A stretch of 64,000 nt of DNA from Caryophanales bacterium (GTDB lineage Bacteria; Bacillota_I; Bacilli_A; RF39; UBA660): positions 1-64,000 of the forward strand of contig JAEEKI010000011.1 in the NCBI GenBank assembly GCA_016282375.1, given 5' to 3'. Position 1 is the stretch's first letter; each line of letters begins with the position of its first letter. Position numbers and translations under genes: made by a program. Below the pieces are notes generated by a model. That model saw nothing but the letters and a program-made list of their open reading frames with translations. It ran no database searches and was not told the DNA's origin. Below, piece after piece: positions 21,144 through 31,770 of the stretch.

Positions 21144-22763
21144 ATGAATAAGAGTGGGAAAAAGGGCATAGGTTCTTTTATAAAATTATTAGTCTTTTTA
21201 TGGATAGCAAGTTTTGTTATTTCGACAGTAACATCTTTCTTTAATGGGGAAGATAATCCTAAAAATGGCGATTATGATGCAAAGGCTTTGAATATTATTT
21301 CTAGTTCTGAAAATGAGCCATTAGATAGTTATATTAAAGATTTTGCTAAAAAGAATAAAATAAAGGTTAAAATAACTTATGAAGATACATTAGATATTGT
21401 ATCTAAATTAAATAGTGGTGAAGAGTATGATGCTGTATGGAGTGCTAATTCCATTTGGAATTATAAACTAAATAAGTCAGTATCCTTATCAGAGTCAAAG
21501 TCAATGAGTATTAATCCTGTTATTTTTGGTATCAAAAAGAGCAAAGCTCAAGAATTAGGCTTTGTTGGTAAAGATATTAGAACACAAGATATTTTAGATG
21601 CCATTAAGGATGGTAAATTAAAATTTAGTATGTCTAATCCTAACAGTACCAATAGTGGGGCGGTTGCTTATCTAGGAATTCTTTCTACTTTAGCTGGTAA
21701 TCCCGATGTTTTAACTCTTGACATGCTTGAACAAGAGTATTTAAAAAATAATATTGTTTCTTTCTTTTCTGGTTTAGAAAGAACAAGTGGTGATGAAGAT
21801 TACTTAGAGGAATTATTCTTAAATGGTGATTATGACGCCGTTGTTTCTTATGAATCTTCGATTATTAATATTAATAAAAAACTTGTTAATAATAAAAAGG
21901 AACCTTTATATGCTATTTATCCAGTAGATGGTGTCAGTATATCAGATAGTATTTTTGCACTTGTAAATAATAAAGATGAGAATAAAAAAGAAGATTTTTT
22001 AAAGATTCAAGATTATTTTCTTTCGGGAGATGGTCAAGAAGTATTAGCTAATCTAGGACGTAGAACTTGGTATGGTGGAACAACAGATAGTGCTGATAAG
22101 AATGTTTTTAATCCTAACTGGGGTATTGATACCACTAAATTAATTTCACCACTTAAGTATCCGAGTGATGCGGTTATTAATCGTGCTTTAGCTATGTATC
22201 AAGAAGAACTTCGTAAACCCATTCATGTTGTTTTTTGTTTAGATTATTCTGGTAGTATGTGGGGTGATGGTTATGATGAATTGGTTAATGCGATGGAATT
22301 TATTTTAGATTATGAGGCAGCAAGTCAAGAAAGTATTCAATTTACATCTAAAGATAAGATTGATGTTATTCCGTTTGATAGTGACTATGATGAAGTTTGG
22401 AGTACGGATAAAGGCGATGATACAGATTATTTAATTGATAGGATAAAAAAACGTAATCCAGGTGGAGCAACTTATTTATATTCGGCAACTATCGAAGCGT
22501 TAAAACTACTTAATGATGGTGAGACTACTTATAATAAGTCAATAATTTTGATGACAGATGGTGATCCAAACGATAGTAAGACTTTTAAAGATTTACAAAA
22601 TTATTATAATAAACTTGGTTTAAAAATTCCTATTTTTGCCATTACTTTTGGTAGCGCAACTGAAAGATATCTAGATCAAATAGCTGATTTATCGAATGCA
22701 AAGGTATTTGATGGTAAAACTGATTTAGTAGCAGCATTTAAAGAAGTACGTGCTTATAATTAG
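21144..22763 (+). CDS. Substrate-binding-like domain fused to vWA domain, membrane anchored
   Basis: N-terminal TM; ModA/SBP-like region; vWA MIDAS DYSGSMWG and LMTDGDPND. Confidence 0.85.
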   Translation: MNKSGKKGIGSFIKLLVFLWIASFVISTVTSFFNGEDNPKNGDYDAKALNIISSSENEPLDSYIKDFAKKNKIKVKITYEDTLDIVSKLNSGEEYDAVWSANSIWNYKLNKSVSLSESKSMSINPVIFGIKKSKAQELGFVGKDIRTQDILDAIKDGKLKFSMSNPNSTNSGAVAYLGILSTLAGNPDVLTLDMLEQEYLKNNIVSFFSGLERTSGDEDYLEELFLNGDYDAVVSYESSIININKKLVNNKKEPLYAIYPVDGVSISDSIFALVNNKDENKKEDFLKIQDYFLSGDGQEVLANLGRRTWYGGTTDSADKNVFNPNWGIDTTKLISPLKYPSDAVINRALAMYQEELRKPIHVVFCLDYSGSMWGDGYDELVNAMEFILDYEAASQESIQFTSKDKIDVIPFDSDYDEVWSTDKGDDTDYLIDRIKKRNPGGATYLYSATIEALKLLNDGETTYNKSIILMTDGDPNDSKTFKDLQNYYNKLGLKIPIFAITFGSATERYLDQIADLSNAKVFDGKTDLVAAFKEVRAYN

Positions 22764-22772
22764 GGAGTTATT

Positions 22773-23408
22773 ATGAAAAATCAAGGAGTAATATCGGCAG
22801 TTGTCGGAGGAACGTTTTTTGCTGTACCATATCTTGGCTTGGCCGTTCCTTTTGTACCAGCTCTAGTTATTGGGGCAGCGGCTTTTGGGGCCAGTGAATT
22901 GGTTTTTGCTGGTACTAAGAAAAAAAATGCTTTGGAGGATTTGGAAAACTCTAATAAAAGATTATATAATCAAATAGTAAAGGCCAATAAGAGTAATGCT
23001 TTTATACTTTCTATGATACCTAAGATTGATGATGAAGCAGTAAAAGCCAATTTGAAAGAGATATATAGTACAAATACTAAAATAATTAATGTTGTAACGA
23101 AGAATAATGCTAAAGTGAAAAGCATCAATAATTATTTTGATTATTATTTGCCAGTACTTGTTAAAATCGTTTCTCGCTATGATGAGATTGAGAATCAGAA
23201 TTTAACTTCAAGCGAGATAAAAAAATTTATGAAAAGTACAGCCGAGATGATTGAGGAGGTAAATGATTCTTTCAAAAAAATTTTATCAAGTTTATATCAA
23301 GAGGAAATTGTCGATACAGATGTGGAAATGAAAGTATTTAATCAAATGTTAAAAGCAGATGGCTTTAATGATAAAGGACTCTTAAAAAAGGAGGATAAAG
23401 ATGAATAA
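22773..23408 (+). CDS. XpaC-like (5-bromo-4-chloroindolyl phosphate hydrolysis family) membrane/coiled-coil protein
   Basis: N-terminal hydrophobic segments; C-terminus ILSSLYQEEIVDTDVEMKVFNQMLKADGF typical of XpaC; two genes from TelA. Confidence 0.7.
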   Translation: MKNQGVISAVVGGTFFAVPYLGLAVPFVPALVIGAAAFGASELVFAGTKKKNALEDLENSNKRLYNQIVKANKSNAFILSMIPKIDDEAVKANLKEIYSTNTKIINVVTKNNAKVKSINNYFDYYLPVLVKIVSRYDEIENQNLTSSEIKKFMKSTAEMIEEVNDSFKKILSSLYQEEIVDTDVEMKVFNQMLKADGFNDKGLLKKEDKDE

Positions 23409-24591
23409 GAAAACAATAATAGGTATAGTAATATTTGCAGTTTTGATAGGACTTATTGTTTTATATAAAGTTGCCGGTAATGCTATTAATCACATTATGG
23501 GTGGTGATTTAACAACCATTTATGTGGCTACAGGTGGAGGAAAGGAAGATTTTCTTAAAGATAAAGAAGTATTAGAGATATTAAGAAAAGAATATAAACT
23601 TGATGTAGTCTTTGATACGTGGAGTAATAGTAAGACAGTATCTAGTCCGTTAATTAGAGAAACAATTGGTCTTGGTAATCAAGATATCATTAACCGGATG
23701 GAAAATGGGGAAACATTCACGATTAATTCCGAGGGAGTAACGAAGTATGATGCTTTATTTACTTCGGATATCCGTTATTATGAATACTATAAACAAAAAC
23801 CTATAGAAAATGAAGCTGAAAGATATACGGTATTAGGCGGAGGTTTAACGCTTAATACACCAATTGTTTTCTATAGTTGGGATAAGATAGTAGATGCCTT
23901 AATTGCTAATGGTATTGCACAAGAGCAAGATGGCATTTATTATGTTACCGACATGGATCGATTAGTAGATATCATCTTAAATGGTAAGAAATGGTCTGAA
24001 CTAGGTGTAACAGATGATATTTATGGTAATGTATCTATTTCATCAATTGACCCAGTTAAATCTAGTCCAGGTGCTACATATTATGGTTTATTACTTGCTA
24101 TTCTTTCTCACGGTGAAGTTACGGAAGAAAATGTCATAGCTAATATGCCTAAACTAAAAGATTTATATATTAAATCTGGAAATATGAAGTTTACGCCAGC
24201 TGATTTATTCCAAGAATACTTAAGAGCAGGCATGGGTACGCAAAAGATTATCGTTGATTATGAAAAAAGTATTATTGATTTTTCTAATTCTAATGAAAAG
24301 GGCTTTGAACAAGTTAAAGACCGGATAAGAATACTATATCCAAAACCAACATCTTGGAATAACCACTGTTATATGTATTTTACGGAAGCTGGTGAGATAC
24401 TTTATAAAGCTTTTGAAGAGAATGAAAAAATACAACAAATTGCTTGGGAAAAATATGGCTTTAGAACTGGTATAACAGGTGGAAAATATGATGTGTCAAA
24501 GATAGGGGTTGCTGTACCACAAGAAATAACTAGTACTGTTCCAGGTTTAAAAATGGCAGAATATAATGCATTAATTGATGGTCTTAAATAG
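23401..24591 (+). CDS. Membrane-anchored extracellular substrate-binding-like protein
   Basis: N-terminal TM then LTTIYVATGGGKEDFLKDKEVLEILRKEYKLDVVFDTW...; overlaps previous ORF. Confidence 0.65.
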   Translation: MNKKTIIGIVIFAVLIGLIVLYKVAGNAINHIMGGDLTTIYVATGGGKEDFLKDKEVLEILRKEYKLDVVFDTWSNSKTVSSPLIRETIGLGNQDIINRMENGETFTINSEGVTKYDALFTSDIRYYEYYKQKPIENEAERYTVLGGGLTLNTPIVFYSWDKIVDALIANGIAQEQDGIYYVTDMDRLVDIILNGKKWSELGVTDDIYGNVSISSIDPVKSSPGATYYGLLLAILSHGEVTEENVIANMPKLKDLYIKSGNMKFTPADLFQEYLRAGMGTQKIIVDYEKSIIDFSNSNEKGFEQVKDRIRILYPKPTSWNNHCYMYFTEAGEILYKAFEENEKIQQIAWEKYGFRTGITGGKYDVSKIGVAVPQEITSTVPGLKMAEYNALIDGLK

Positions 24592-24602
24592 GAGGTTAAA
24601 GA

Positions 24603-25757
24603 ATGGACATGAATATTAATTTAGAAGATTTTGAAAAGAAAGACGTTGAACTATTAGTAGCAGGTAATGAAAAAGTATCTGAAGAAAAGGTAGAAAGTAC
24701 TCTTAACTATGACAATTTGACAGATGAAGAAAAGAAGGCAATTGATGAGTTTGTTGCTAAAATTGATGTTAATGATGCAACACAAATATTACAATTTGGT
24801 GCTGCTGCCCAAGATAAAGTAGCAGAATTTTCTGACTCTATTTTACAAAATGTTAAAACTAAGGATTTAGGAGATGTTGGCGACTTATTATCTAAGTTGG
24901 TTTCAGAGATTAAAACCTTTGATAAAGAAGTTGCTGGTCAAAAGGTTGGCTTCTTAGAAAAAATGTTTACAAGTGCCAAAAAAGAAGTGGATCGTATTAA
25001 GGCTCGTTATTCGAAGATTGAAACTAATATTGGCGCTATTGAACAAGGCTTAGAAAAAGATAAGATTCAAATGCTAAAAGACATTAGCATTTTTGATGTT
25101 ATGTATCAAAAGAATTTGGATTATTTTAAGGAAGTATCATTATATATCATTGCTGGTGAACGTAAAATTAAAGAACTTCGTGAGGTAGTTTTACCAGAAC
25201 TTAAAGCTAAAGCTGAAAAAACTGGTGAACAACTTGATATTCAAAAAGTTAATGATATGGAGCAATTAATTAATCGTTTTGAAAAGAAAATTTATGATCT
25301 TAAAACAACAAGAATTATATCTATTCAAATGGCTCCACAAATTAGATTGTTACAAAATAATGAATCAGAGTTAGTAGAAAAGATTCAAAGTTCTATTACA
25401 AATACTATTCCTCTTTGGAAGAATCAAATGGTTCTTGCGCTTGGTATTAGCAACGCTAAACATGCTTTACAATCACAACAAGAAGTGTCTAAACTTACTA
25501 ATGAGATGTTAGTTAAGAACAGTGAAACTTTAAAACAAGGTTCTATTGAGATTGCTAAAGAAAGTGAAAAAGCTATCGTTGATATTGAAACAATTAAGAA
25601 AACTAACCAAAATCTTATTGATACTATTGATACAGTTATTAAAGTTCATGAAGATGGTCGGATTAAAAGACAAGCTGCTGAAAAAGAACTTGAAAATATG
25701 GAAAAAGAACTTAAGTCTAAATTACTTGAGATTAATGTTAAATCAAAGAAGGATTAA
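24603..25757 (+). CDS. Toxic anion resistance protein TelA family
   Basis: ILQFGAAAQDKVAEFSDSILQNVKTKDLGDVGDLLSKLV...FDVMYQKNLDYFKEVSLYIIAGERKI typical of TelA. Confidence 0.92.
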   Translation: MDMNINLEDFEKKDVELLVAGNEKVSEEKVESTLNYDNLTDEEKKAIDEFVAKIDVNDATQILQFGAAAQDKVAEFSDSILQNVKTKDLGDVGDLLSKLVSEIKTFDKEVAGQKVGFLEKMFTSAKKEVDRIKARYSKIETNIGAIEQGLEKDKIQMLKDISIFDVMYQKNLDYFKEVSLYIIAGERKIKELREVVLPELKAKAEKTGEQLDIQKVNDMEQLINRFEKKIYDLKTTRIISIQMAPQIRLLQNNESELVEKIQSSITNTIPLWKNQMVLALGISNAKHALQSQQEVSKLTNEMLVKNSETLKQGSIEIAKESEKAIVDIETIKKTNQNLIDTIDTVIKVHEDGRIKRQAAEKELENMEKELKSKLLEINVKSKKD

Positions 25758-25768
25758 AAATTATATCT

Positions 25769-25794
25769 AAAAAAAGACTTTATGTCTTTTTTTT
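25769..25794 (+). terminator. Intrinsic terminator AAAGAC-tttat-GTCTTTTTTTT
   Basis: Hairpin plus T8. Confidence 0.65.
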
Positions 25795-25815
25795 CTATAT
25801 AGCAAGGAGAGTATA

Positions 25816-27372
25816 ATGGAAAATAAATATTTTAGTGAGATTTATGATGACTTTTTTGGAGTAAATAAGATTATTGTTCCAGAAGAAAAAACTAATGATA
25901 TGGATATTTACACCGAAATAGATAATTTGTATTTAGATGACGAATCAAAAAGTCTTTTAAAAAAGATAGTAGATTATATGCAAAAGTATAATGAAGGAAA
26001 AGAGACTAACTATATCAATTTTAATATTATTTTTGAATGTAAAACGAAAGAATGTCGTAATAAAATAATTGATATTCTTAGAAATAGTGTTAGTAAAACT
26101 CAATATACTGTTAATGATAATATATATAATTTGTCTTTATATGAATTAAATAATAAGATTGATACAGTTGCGTTATATGATAAAAATGGTCTTATTAGTA
26201 TTAGTGATTTAAGTAGTATATCGATGCAAAGTGATAATAATATTAAGATATTCTTTTATAATATGGGACTAACATTAAATAAAAAGAATATAACACTTTT
26301 ATGTGGTTCCAAAGAAGAAATAGCTAATTTTAAGAGTTTTAATTCCGAAGTAATTGATAAGTATTTTAATTTTCGTTTAGTGGAGGTAATTCCTACAAGT
26401 CAAGATATTTATAATGAGGTATTAGCTAGTGTTGAAGTAACTGATGATCAAAAGATTAATCTACTTGATTATATTACATCATCACATAAAGAAATTAGTG
26501 ATTATACAGAATATCGTGATAAGTTAATTGATTATATATCTTTTCATAAAGAAATACCTAAAATTAAAGAAGAAAAGACTATCGAAGAAATATTTAGTGA
26601 GCTTGACGAACTAGTAGGTCTAAGTGATGTAAAGAAAATATTACATGATTTAGTTAATCTAATTGAGTTAAAGAAGAAAAGTGATTTAAAAATTAATGAT
26701 GTTAATCTACATATGTTATTCTTAGGTAATCCAGGAACTGGTAAAACTACTGTAGCCAGATTATTGTCAGGAATTTTATATAATTTAGGTTATATTAAAG
26801 AAAATAAACTGATGGAAGTAACAAGTAAAGATTTAGTAGCGGAATATGTTGGTCAAACCTCTATTAAAACAAATAATGTCTTAGAAAGAGCTTTAGGAGG
26901 AGTTTTATTTATTGATGAAGCTTATTCTTTATCAAGTAAGTTAAGTACATATAATGATGAAGCAATTGCTACTTTAATTAAGGGTATGGAAGATAACCGT
27001 GATAATTTAGTCGTTATTTTTGTGGGTTACACTAAAGAAATGCAAGATTTTATTAATTCTAATTCTGGTATTGCATCAAGAATTGGCTATACACTAGATT
27101 TTAAGGATTATACCGAAGATGAATTAGTTAAGATTCTAGAAGGTATGGTTCGTAAATCAGGCTTTGAAATAACTCCTGAAGCCATTAATAAAGTACGTTT
27201 AATTATTAAAGATAATAAAGATAAGCCTAATTTTGGTAATGCAAGATTTATGCGTAATCTATTTGAAAAAAGTATTATTTTACATGCTACGAATACAAAA
27301 GATAAGAAGAGTAAAAAAATCCTTCGTACGTTAACTGACAAAGATATTAATATTGATAATATATTAGTTTAA
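25816..27372 (+). CDS. AAA+ ATPase, CbxX/CfqX (SpoVK-like) family
   Basis: LDELVGLSDVKKILHDLVNLI...HMLFLGNPGTGKTTVARLLSGILY...LVAEYVGQTSIKTNNVLERALGGVLFIDEAYSL. Confidence 0.9.
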   Translation: MENKYFSEIYDDFFGVNKIIVPEEKTNDMDIYTEIDNLYLDDESKSLLKKIVDYMQKYNEGKETNYINFNIIFECKTKECRNKIIDILRNSVSKTQYTVNDNIYNLSLYELNNKIDTVALYDKNGLISISDLSSISMQSDNNIKIFFYNMGLTLNKKNITLLCGSKEEIANFKSFNSEVIDKYFNFRLVEVIPTSQDIYNEVLASVEVTDDQKINLLDYITSSHKEISDYTEYRDKLIDYISFHKEIPKIKEEKTIEEIFSELDELVGLSDVKKILHDLVNLIELKKKSDLKINDVNLHMLFLGNPGTGKTTVARLLSGILYNLGYIKENKLMEVTSKDLVAEYVGQTSIKTNNVLERALGGVLFIDEAYSLSSKLSTYNDEAIATLIKGMEDNRDNLVVIFVGYTKEMQDFINSNSGIASRIGYTLDFKDYTEDELVKILEGMVRKSGFEITPEAINKVRLIIKDNKDKPNFGNARFMRNLFEKSIILHATNTKDKKSKKILRTLTDKDINIDNILV

Positions 27373-27408
27373 ATATATAATATATGTTATTAATTATTTG
27401 GAGGGTTT

Positions 27409-27813
27409 ATGGGACAAACTTACAGTATTGGAAAAAAAGAAATAGCATTAAGTAATAATGCTGTCTTGATTCTTGAAAAAAAGAGCGAAGATTATGAATG
27501 GGTTGAGGTAACATATCAATCATCAGATAAAGAAATTTTACTTGGATCATATTTTGAATATAGTTTTGGCAGTGGTAAAGAGTGGTTGGAATATAATGAT
27601 GATTTTGTTGTCTTAATGAAAGATAAATATGGTTACTATGATAGTGCTAACGACGATGATTTATATTACTATGATGACGATAATTTTGGTTATATTGGTC
27701 CAAATGTAAAAATAATGTTTGATATTAATAATGAAAAGTTTGTTCAAGGTACCGAAGAAGAACTTTTAGAATTATATTTAAGTTCATTTAAAAATCAAGG
27801 AAGATCATTATAA
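27409..27813 (+). CDS. Hypothetical acidic protein
   Basis: Intact ORF, SD GGAGGG; overlaps the start of the next ORF. Confidence 0.55.
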   Translation: MGQTYSIGKKEIALSNNAVLILEKKSEDYEWVEVTYQSSDKEILLGSYFEYSFGSGKEWLEYNDDFVVLMKDKYGYYDSANDDDLYYYDDDNFGYIGPNVKIMFDINNEKFVQGTEEELLELYLSSFKNQGRSL

Positions 27814-28172
27814 TGTATACTAAAGTTGTTTTTATTAATTATAGTGCAAGTGAACATTTATATCGAATAAGTATATTTTTAAAAAATGCCAAAGGTATTG
27901 TTCATATCAGCAGTAGTCCATTCGATATTGATAATTATCCATACTTGTCTCAAAAACTTAAAGAAGGTAATATGGTTTATATTAATGCTTATGATGGTTA
28001 TGTAGGTCTTGAAGAAAAAGAAGGACCATATAATGAAAAAGAAGTATTTAATTCATTATATGAGAGTCATAATGATATAATGTCAGAATTACTTATTAAT
28101 TTAGATAAGAACATTAGAGATGATAATCAAGTTCAAAGAAAACTTGTTAAGATAGGTAATTTTTATAAATAA
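27813..28172 (+). CDS. Hypothetical protein
   Basis: Intact ORF translationally coupled to the previous one (TAATG). Confidence 0.55.
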   Translation: MYTKVVFINYSASEHLYRISIFLKNAKGIVHISSSPFDIDNYPYLSQKLKEGNMVYINAYDGYVGLEEKEGPYNEKEVFNSLYESHNDIMSELLINLDKNIRDDNQVQRKLVKIGNFYK

Positions 28173-28194
28173 CTAGAGCAATCTAGTTTTTTTA
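28171..28194 (+). terminator. Intrinsic terminator AACTAGA/TCTAGTT + T7
   Basis: Hairpin overlaps the upstream stop codon. Confidence 0.75.
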
Positions 28195-28220
28195 TGCTAC
28201 AATTATTTTGGGTGGTAATT

Positions 28221-29153
28221 ATGGCTTTTGTTATAATAGCGGTAATTATAATTATTATATATATCTTGATAACTTATATTATGTTTTTAATGGTTTGTAA
28301 GAATAATAAAAACAAAATGCCAATGGAAAAAGAAGTTGCTAAGACATTAGAACCTTACAAAGATATGATTGATATTGGTCAAAAATGGATGGAAGATAAA
28401 TTAAAAAGAAAGCAAATTAACGATATTTATATAAAGTCTAATGATGGCTTAAAATTACATGCCATATTTATTATGCATCCACACAGTAAGGGTATTTTTC
28501 TTGAGTGCCATGGTTATAAGAGTACTGCTCAAAGAGATTTATATCCATCATGTCATGAATATTATAAAATGGGATATAGTTTGCTAATACCTGATAATCG
28601 AGCTTGTGGTTTAAGTGAAGGTAAATATGTGACTTTTGGAATGAAAGAAAGTGATGACGTTATTTGCTGGGTTAAATATATAAACAAATCATATCATAAG
28701 CAGGCTATTATTCTTGCTGGGGTGTCCATGGGAGCAACATCGATTCTGCTTGCCTTAAAGCATATTAAAAGAAAAATGAATATAAAGTGTGCTTTAGTGG
28801 ATTGTGGATTTGTATCAGCATATGATGAGGTTTTATACTGCATTAAACATTATTTTCATTTACATGGTAAATTGTTTATTGGGATGATTAATTTTTGGTG
28901 TAAAAGAATTGCTAAATTTAGTTTAAAGAAAACTAATACAACTTTATTACCAAATAAAGTAAAAATACCAATTCTTTTTATTCATGGGGTGGATGATGAT
29001 TTCGTTCCTTGTGAAAATACAAAGGTTAATTATGAAAAATATGATGGCCCTAAAGAAATAGTTTTATTTGAAAAAACTAGCCATGGAATTAGTTATTTAG
29101 TGGATTCTAAAAGATATCTTGATGCCATTCAAAGAACAATTGACAATTCCTAA
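28221..29153 (+). CDS. Alpha/beta hydrolase, membrane anchored
   Basis: GIFLECHGYKSTAQRD...ILAGVSMGATSILLAL (GxSxG)...PILFIHGVDDDFVPC. Confidence 0.85.
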   Translation: MAFVIIAVIIIIIYILITYIMFLMVCKNNKNKMPMEKEVAKTLEPYKDMIDIGQKWMEDKLKRKQINDIYIKSNDGLKLHAIFIMHPHSKGIFLECHGYKSTAQRDLYPSCHEYYKMGYSLLIPDNRACGLSEGKYVTFGMKESDDVICWVKYINKSYHKQAIILAGVSMGATSILLALKHIKRKMNIKCALVDCGFVSAYDEVLYCIKHYFHLHGKLFIGMINFWCKRIAKFSLKKTNTTLLPNKVKIPILFIHGVDDDFVPCENTKVNYEKYDGPKEIVLFEKTSHGISYLVDSKRYLDAIQRTIDNS

Positions 29154-29185
29154 AAGTATTGATTAAATAATTGTGAGAGGTGTTT

Positions 29186-29761
29186 ATGGAAGAAGAAACA
29201 ATTTTTCAAGAACGTTGTGGTGCGGTAGGTGAACGTAATCCTGATGATCGTCAACTGTCTTTTACAATGCAATTAGATGAATTAGATAATTCGTTAAGCG
29301 TTATTTTTTCGCTATTAGGATTAAAATCAAGAGATATTAAGAAAGTTATTTTAAAAAATGGGAAAAATCAATCAAATGTCGATATATTAACATATGAAGG
29401 ATACCTAGATCTTTTAGAAAAAGCTGTTGAGATTTTACCTAATTGTCCGATTGCTCCGCTTGATGAGGATTCCAAAGCATTAAGGTGCCGTCCAGATGCT
29501 CTAATAGCCAGTGATATATTAGGTGTTACCTTTTTTTGCTTTGCTGCTAAAGCAAGAGGGGAGAAAATTGTTTATAACTACAATGGGCATGAAATAAAAT
29601 CTGAGGAAATGCCTAATAATTTTGCTGATGCATTAGATTATGTCGCTTTAAAAGTATGTCAGGTTGAAGATTATGACACACGTTGTCAACAATTATATCA
29701 AGAGATGGGTTTGCCTAAAGATTTTGACATAGAATTACCTGTTGCTAGTCGAAAAAGATAA
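29186..29761 (+). CDS. Hypothetical protein
   Basis: Intact ORF with SD GAGAGGTG. Confidence 0.55.
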   Translation: MEEETIFQERCGAVGERNPDDRQLSFTMQLDELDNSLSVIFSLLGLKSRDIKKVILKNGKNQSNVDILTYEGYLDLLEKAVEILPNCPIAPLDEDSKALRCRPDALIASDILGVTFFCFAAKARGEKIVYNYNGHEIKSEEMPNNFADALDYVALKVCQVEDYDTRCQQLYQEMGLPKDFDIELPVASRKR

Positions 29762-29762
29762 C

Positions 29763-29790
29763 AAAAAAACTGGAATAATCCAGTTTTTTA
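29763..29790. terminator. Bidirectional terminator AAAAAACTGG/CCAGTTTTTT
   Basis: Lies between convergent genes. Confidence 0.75.
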
Positions 29791-30735
29791 TTTTGCATGG
29801 TTTTTTTCAATATTGTATTTTAATAATTCTAAGAATTTTTTTAATTTAGGATTTTTAATATTTTTATAAACACCATTAATATGTCTTTTTTCAATATTGA
29901 AATTTACTTTTATTTCTACTAGTTCACCTTTTTCTAAAGAATCTTCGATATATTGTTTAGTGGCAAAACCAATACCTAGACCAGATTTAACAAATTCCAC
30001 AAGTAAACCATGACGATCCATTTCTAGGGTTGGTTTTAATTGAATATTATTTTTAATACAAATATTATTTAAAAATGTTCTTGTATCATATTTTTCATTT
30101 TGGACAATTAATGATTGCGATAAAATTGATTTTAAGTTCGTAACATTTTCTATCTTTTTATAAAACTCAGGAGTAGTAAAGAAACAATCTTCGATATCAA
30201 TTAGTTTAAATTTTTTATATTTATTTTCATTAATAACAATCGTAGAATTAATAAAGACTAAGTCTAATCTTCCGTATCTTAAATCATCATATAATTGATC
30301 AGAACTTTGATTAACTAGTTCAATAACAATACCAGGATGCAATTTTTTAAATTCAATGATGGTATCTTTTAAAAGATGTCTGGTTACAGACTCGCCAGCT
30401 CCAATCCGTATTTTACCGACATCATTAATATTAATGTTTTTAGCAATTAATTCGACATTATCTAAAGTATTAATTGAATCAACAATATAACGATAAAGAG
30501 TTTTACCATCATCTGTTAGGATCATACCTTTTTTATCCCGGACAAATAATACAATATTTAAATCACTTTCTAACTTTTTAATTGCTTTTGTTACTGATGG
30601 TTGAGTTACGCATAAAACTTTGGCAGCTTTACTGACATTTCCATAGTATGCAACGGTTTTAAAAATTCTTAATAAATCAAAACTTATATTCATATATTCC
30701 TCACAAGAATAGTTAATATGAAAACTATTCATCAC
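29788..30735 (-). CDS. LysR family transcriptional regulator
   Basis: FDLLRIFKTVAYYGNVSKAAKVLCVTQPSVTKAIKKLESDLNIVLFVRDKKGMILT wHTH. Confidence 0.9.
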   Translation of the reverse strand: MMNSFHINYSCEEYMNISFDLLRIFKTVAYYGNVSKAAKVLCVTQPSVTKAIKKLESDLNIVLFVRDKKGMILTDDGKTLYRYIVDSINTLDNVELIAKNININDVGKIRIGAGESVTRHLLKDTIIEFKKLHPGIVIELVNQSSDQLYDDLRYGRLDLVFINSTIVINENKYKKFKLIDIEDCFFTTPEFYKKIENVTNLKSILSQSLIVQNEKYDTRTFLNNICIKNNIQLKPTLEMDRHGLLVEFVKSGLGIGFATKQYIEDSLEKGELVEIKVNFNIEKRHINGVYKNIKNPKLKKFLELLKYNIEKNHAK

Positions 30736-30815
30736 GAATATACCATTTTTTGGCCTTTTTGTCTAGATTTGCTCGCTATGAAAATGATATTATGCAACTG
30801 AAAGGAGGGATACAT

Positions 30816-31760
30816 ATGAAAATATTGTGTATCGGAAATATTGCTTACGATTGTACCGTAAGTGGTAAAGAATTCATTAAGGAAGGGGTACGTAATAGTT
30901 ATGACAATGTTAAGTTTAATACGGGAGGGCCTACTTCCAATGCGGCAAGCGTTCTAGCTAAGTATGGCGATGAAGTTGATTTTTATGGTCAAGTAGGTAA
31001 TGATGCTAATGGTAAAAGAGCCCTTGAGGAGATGGCAAGCGAAGGTATTAATATTGAGAATGTTAATGTTTCAGATAATGTTATGACACCTTTTAGTTAT
31101 GTAATTATTAATGAAACAAATGCTACTCGGACGATTTGTTCAATGCGTAGTAAATCCGATTATAATTGTCCTCAGATAGAGAAAATTAATTATCAAAAAG
31201 GTTATGATTATATTTTAACTGATGGTAAATATCCTAAAGATGCGTTGAAATTAATGATTAATAATCCTCATGCTATTTCAATTATTGATGCAGGCAGAGT
31301 AAACGAAGGTATAAAATTACTTTGTCATTATGTTGATTACTTAATCTGTTCAGAGGATTTTGCCAATGATATGACCGGTTTAACTATTAATGGTGATTAT
31401 CAAAATGATTGTAATGTTTATAAACAATTACAAAATATCTTTTCTCAAGCTAAAATTACTATTACCGTAGGAGCTAAAGGTTATATTTATGCTGAAAATG
31501 GTCAAATAATTACTAAACCCGCTTATGAACCAGAAGAACCCACGGTGGATACTAATGCGGCTGGGGATATTTTCCATGGTGCTTTTACTCATGCTATAGC
31601 TAACGGTTATACATATGAAGAAAGTTTAGAGTTTGCTAATGTAACCGCTTCATTATCGACAACCAGAAGAGGTGGAAGAGCAAGTATTCCTGATTTAAAT
31701 GAAGTCGAAGAGTCTTTACTAAATAATAACCATTCTTTTACGCGCTCTTTAAAAAAGTAA
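30816..31760 (+). CDS. PfkB-family carbohydrate kinase
   Basis: MKILCIGNIAYDCTVSG...NTGGPTSNAASVLAKYG...PTVDTNAAGDIFHGAFTHAIANG. Confidence 0.9.
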   Translation: MKILCIGNIAYDCTVSGKEFIKEGVRNSYDNVKFNTGGPTSNAASVLAKYGDEVDFYGQVGNDANGKRALEEMASEGINIENVNVSDNVMTPFSYVIINETNATRTICSMRSKSDYNCPQIEKINYQKGYDYILTDGKYPKDALKLMINNPHAISIIDAGRVNEGIKLLCHYVDYLICSEDFANDMTGLTINGDYQNDCNVYKQLQNIFSQAKITITVGAKGYIYAENGQIITKPAYEPEEPTVDTNAAGDIFHGAFTHAIANGYTYEESLEFANVTASLSTTRRGGRASIPDLNEVEESLLNNNHSFTRSLKK

Positions 31761-31770
31761 TCGATGTTAA

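Noticed and set aside
24603-25757. Tellurite resistance operon
   Set aside because: TelA alone does not establish tellurite resistance; no TerC/TerD/TerZ homologs recognised here
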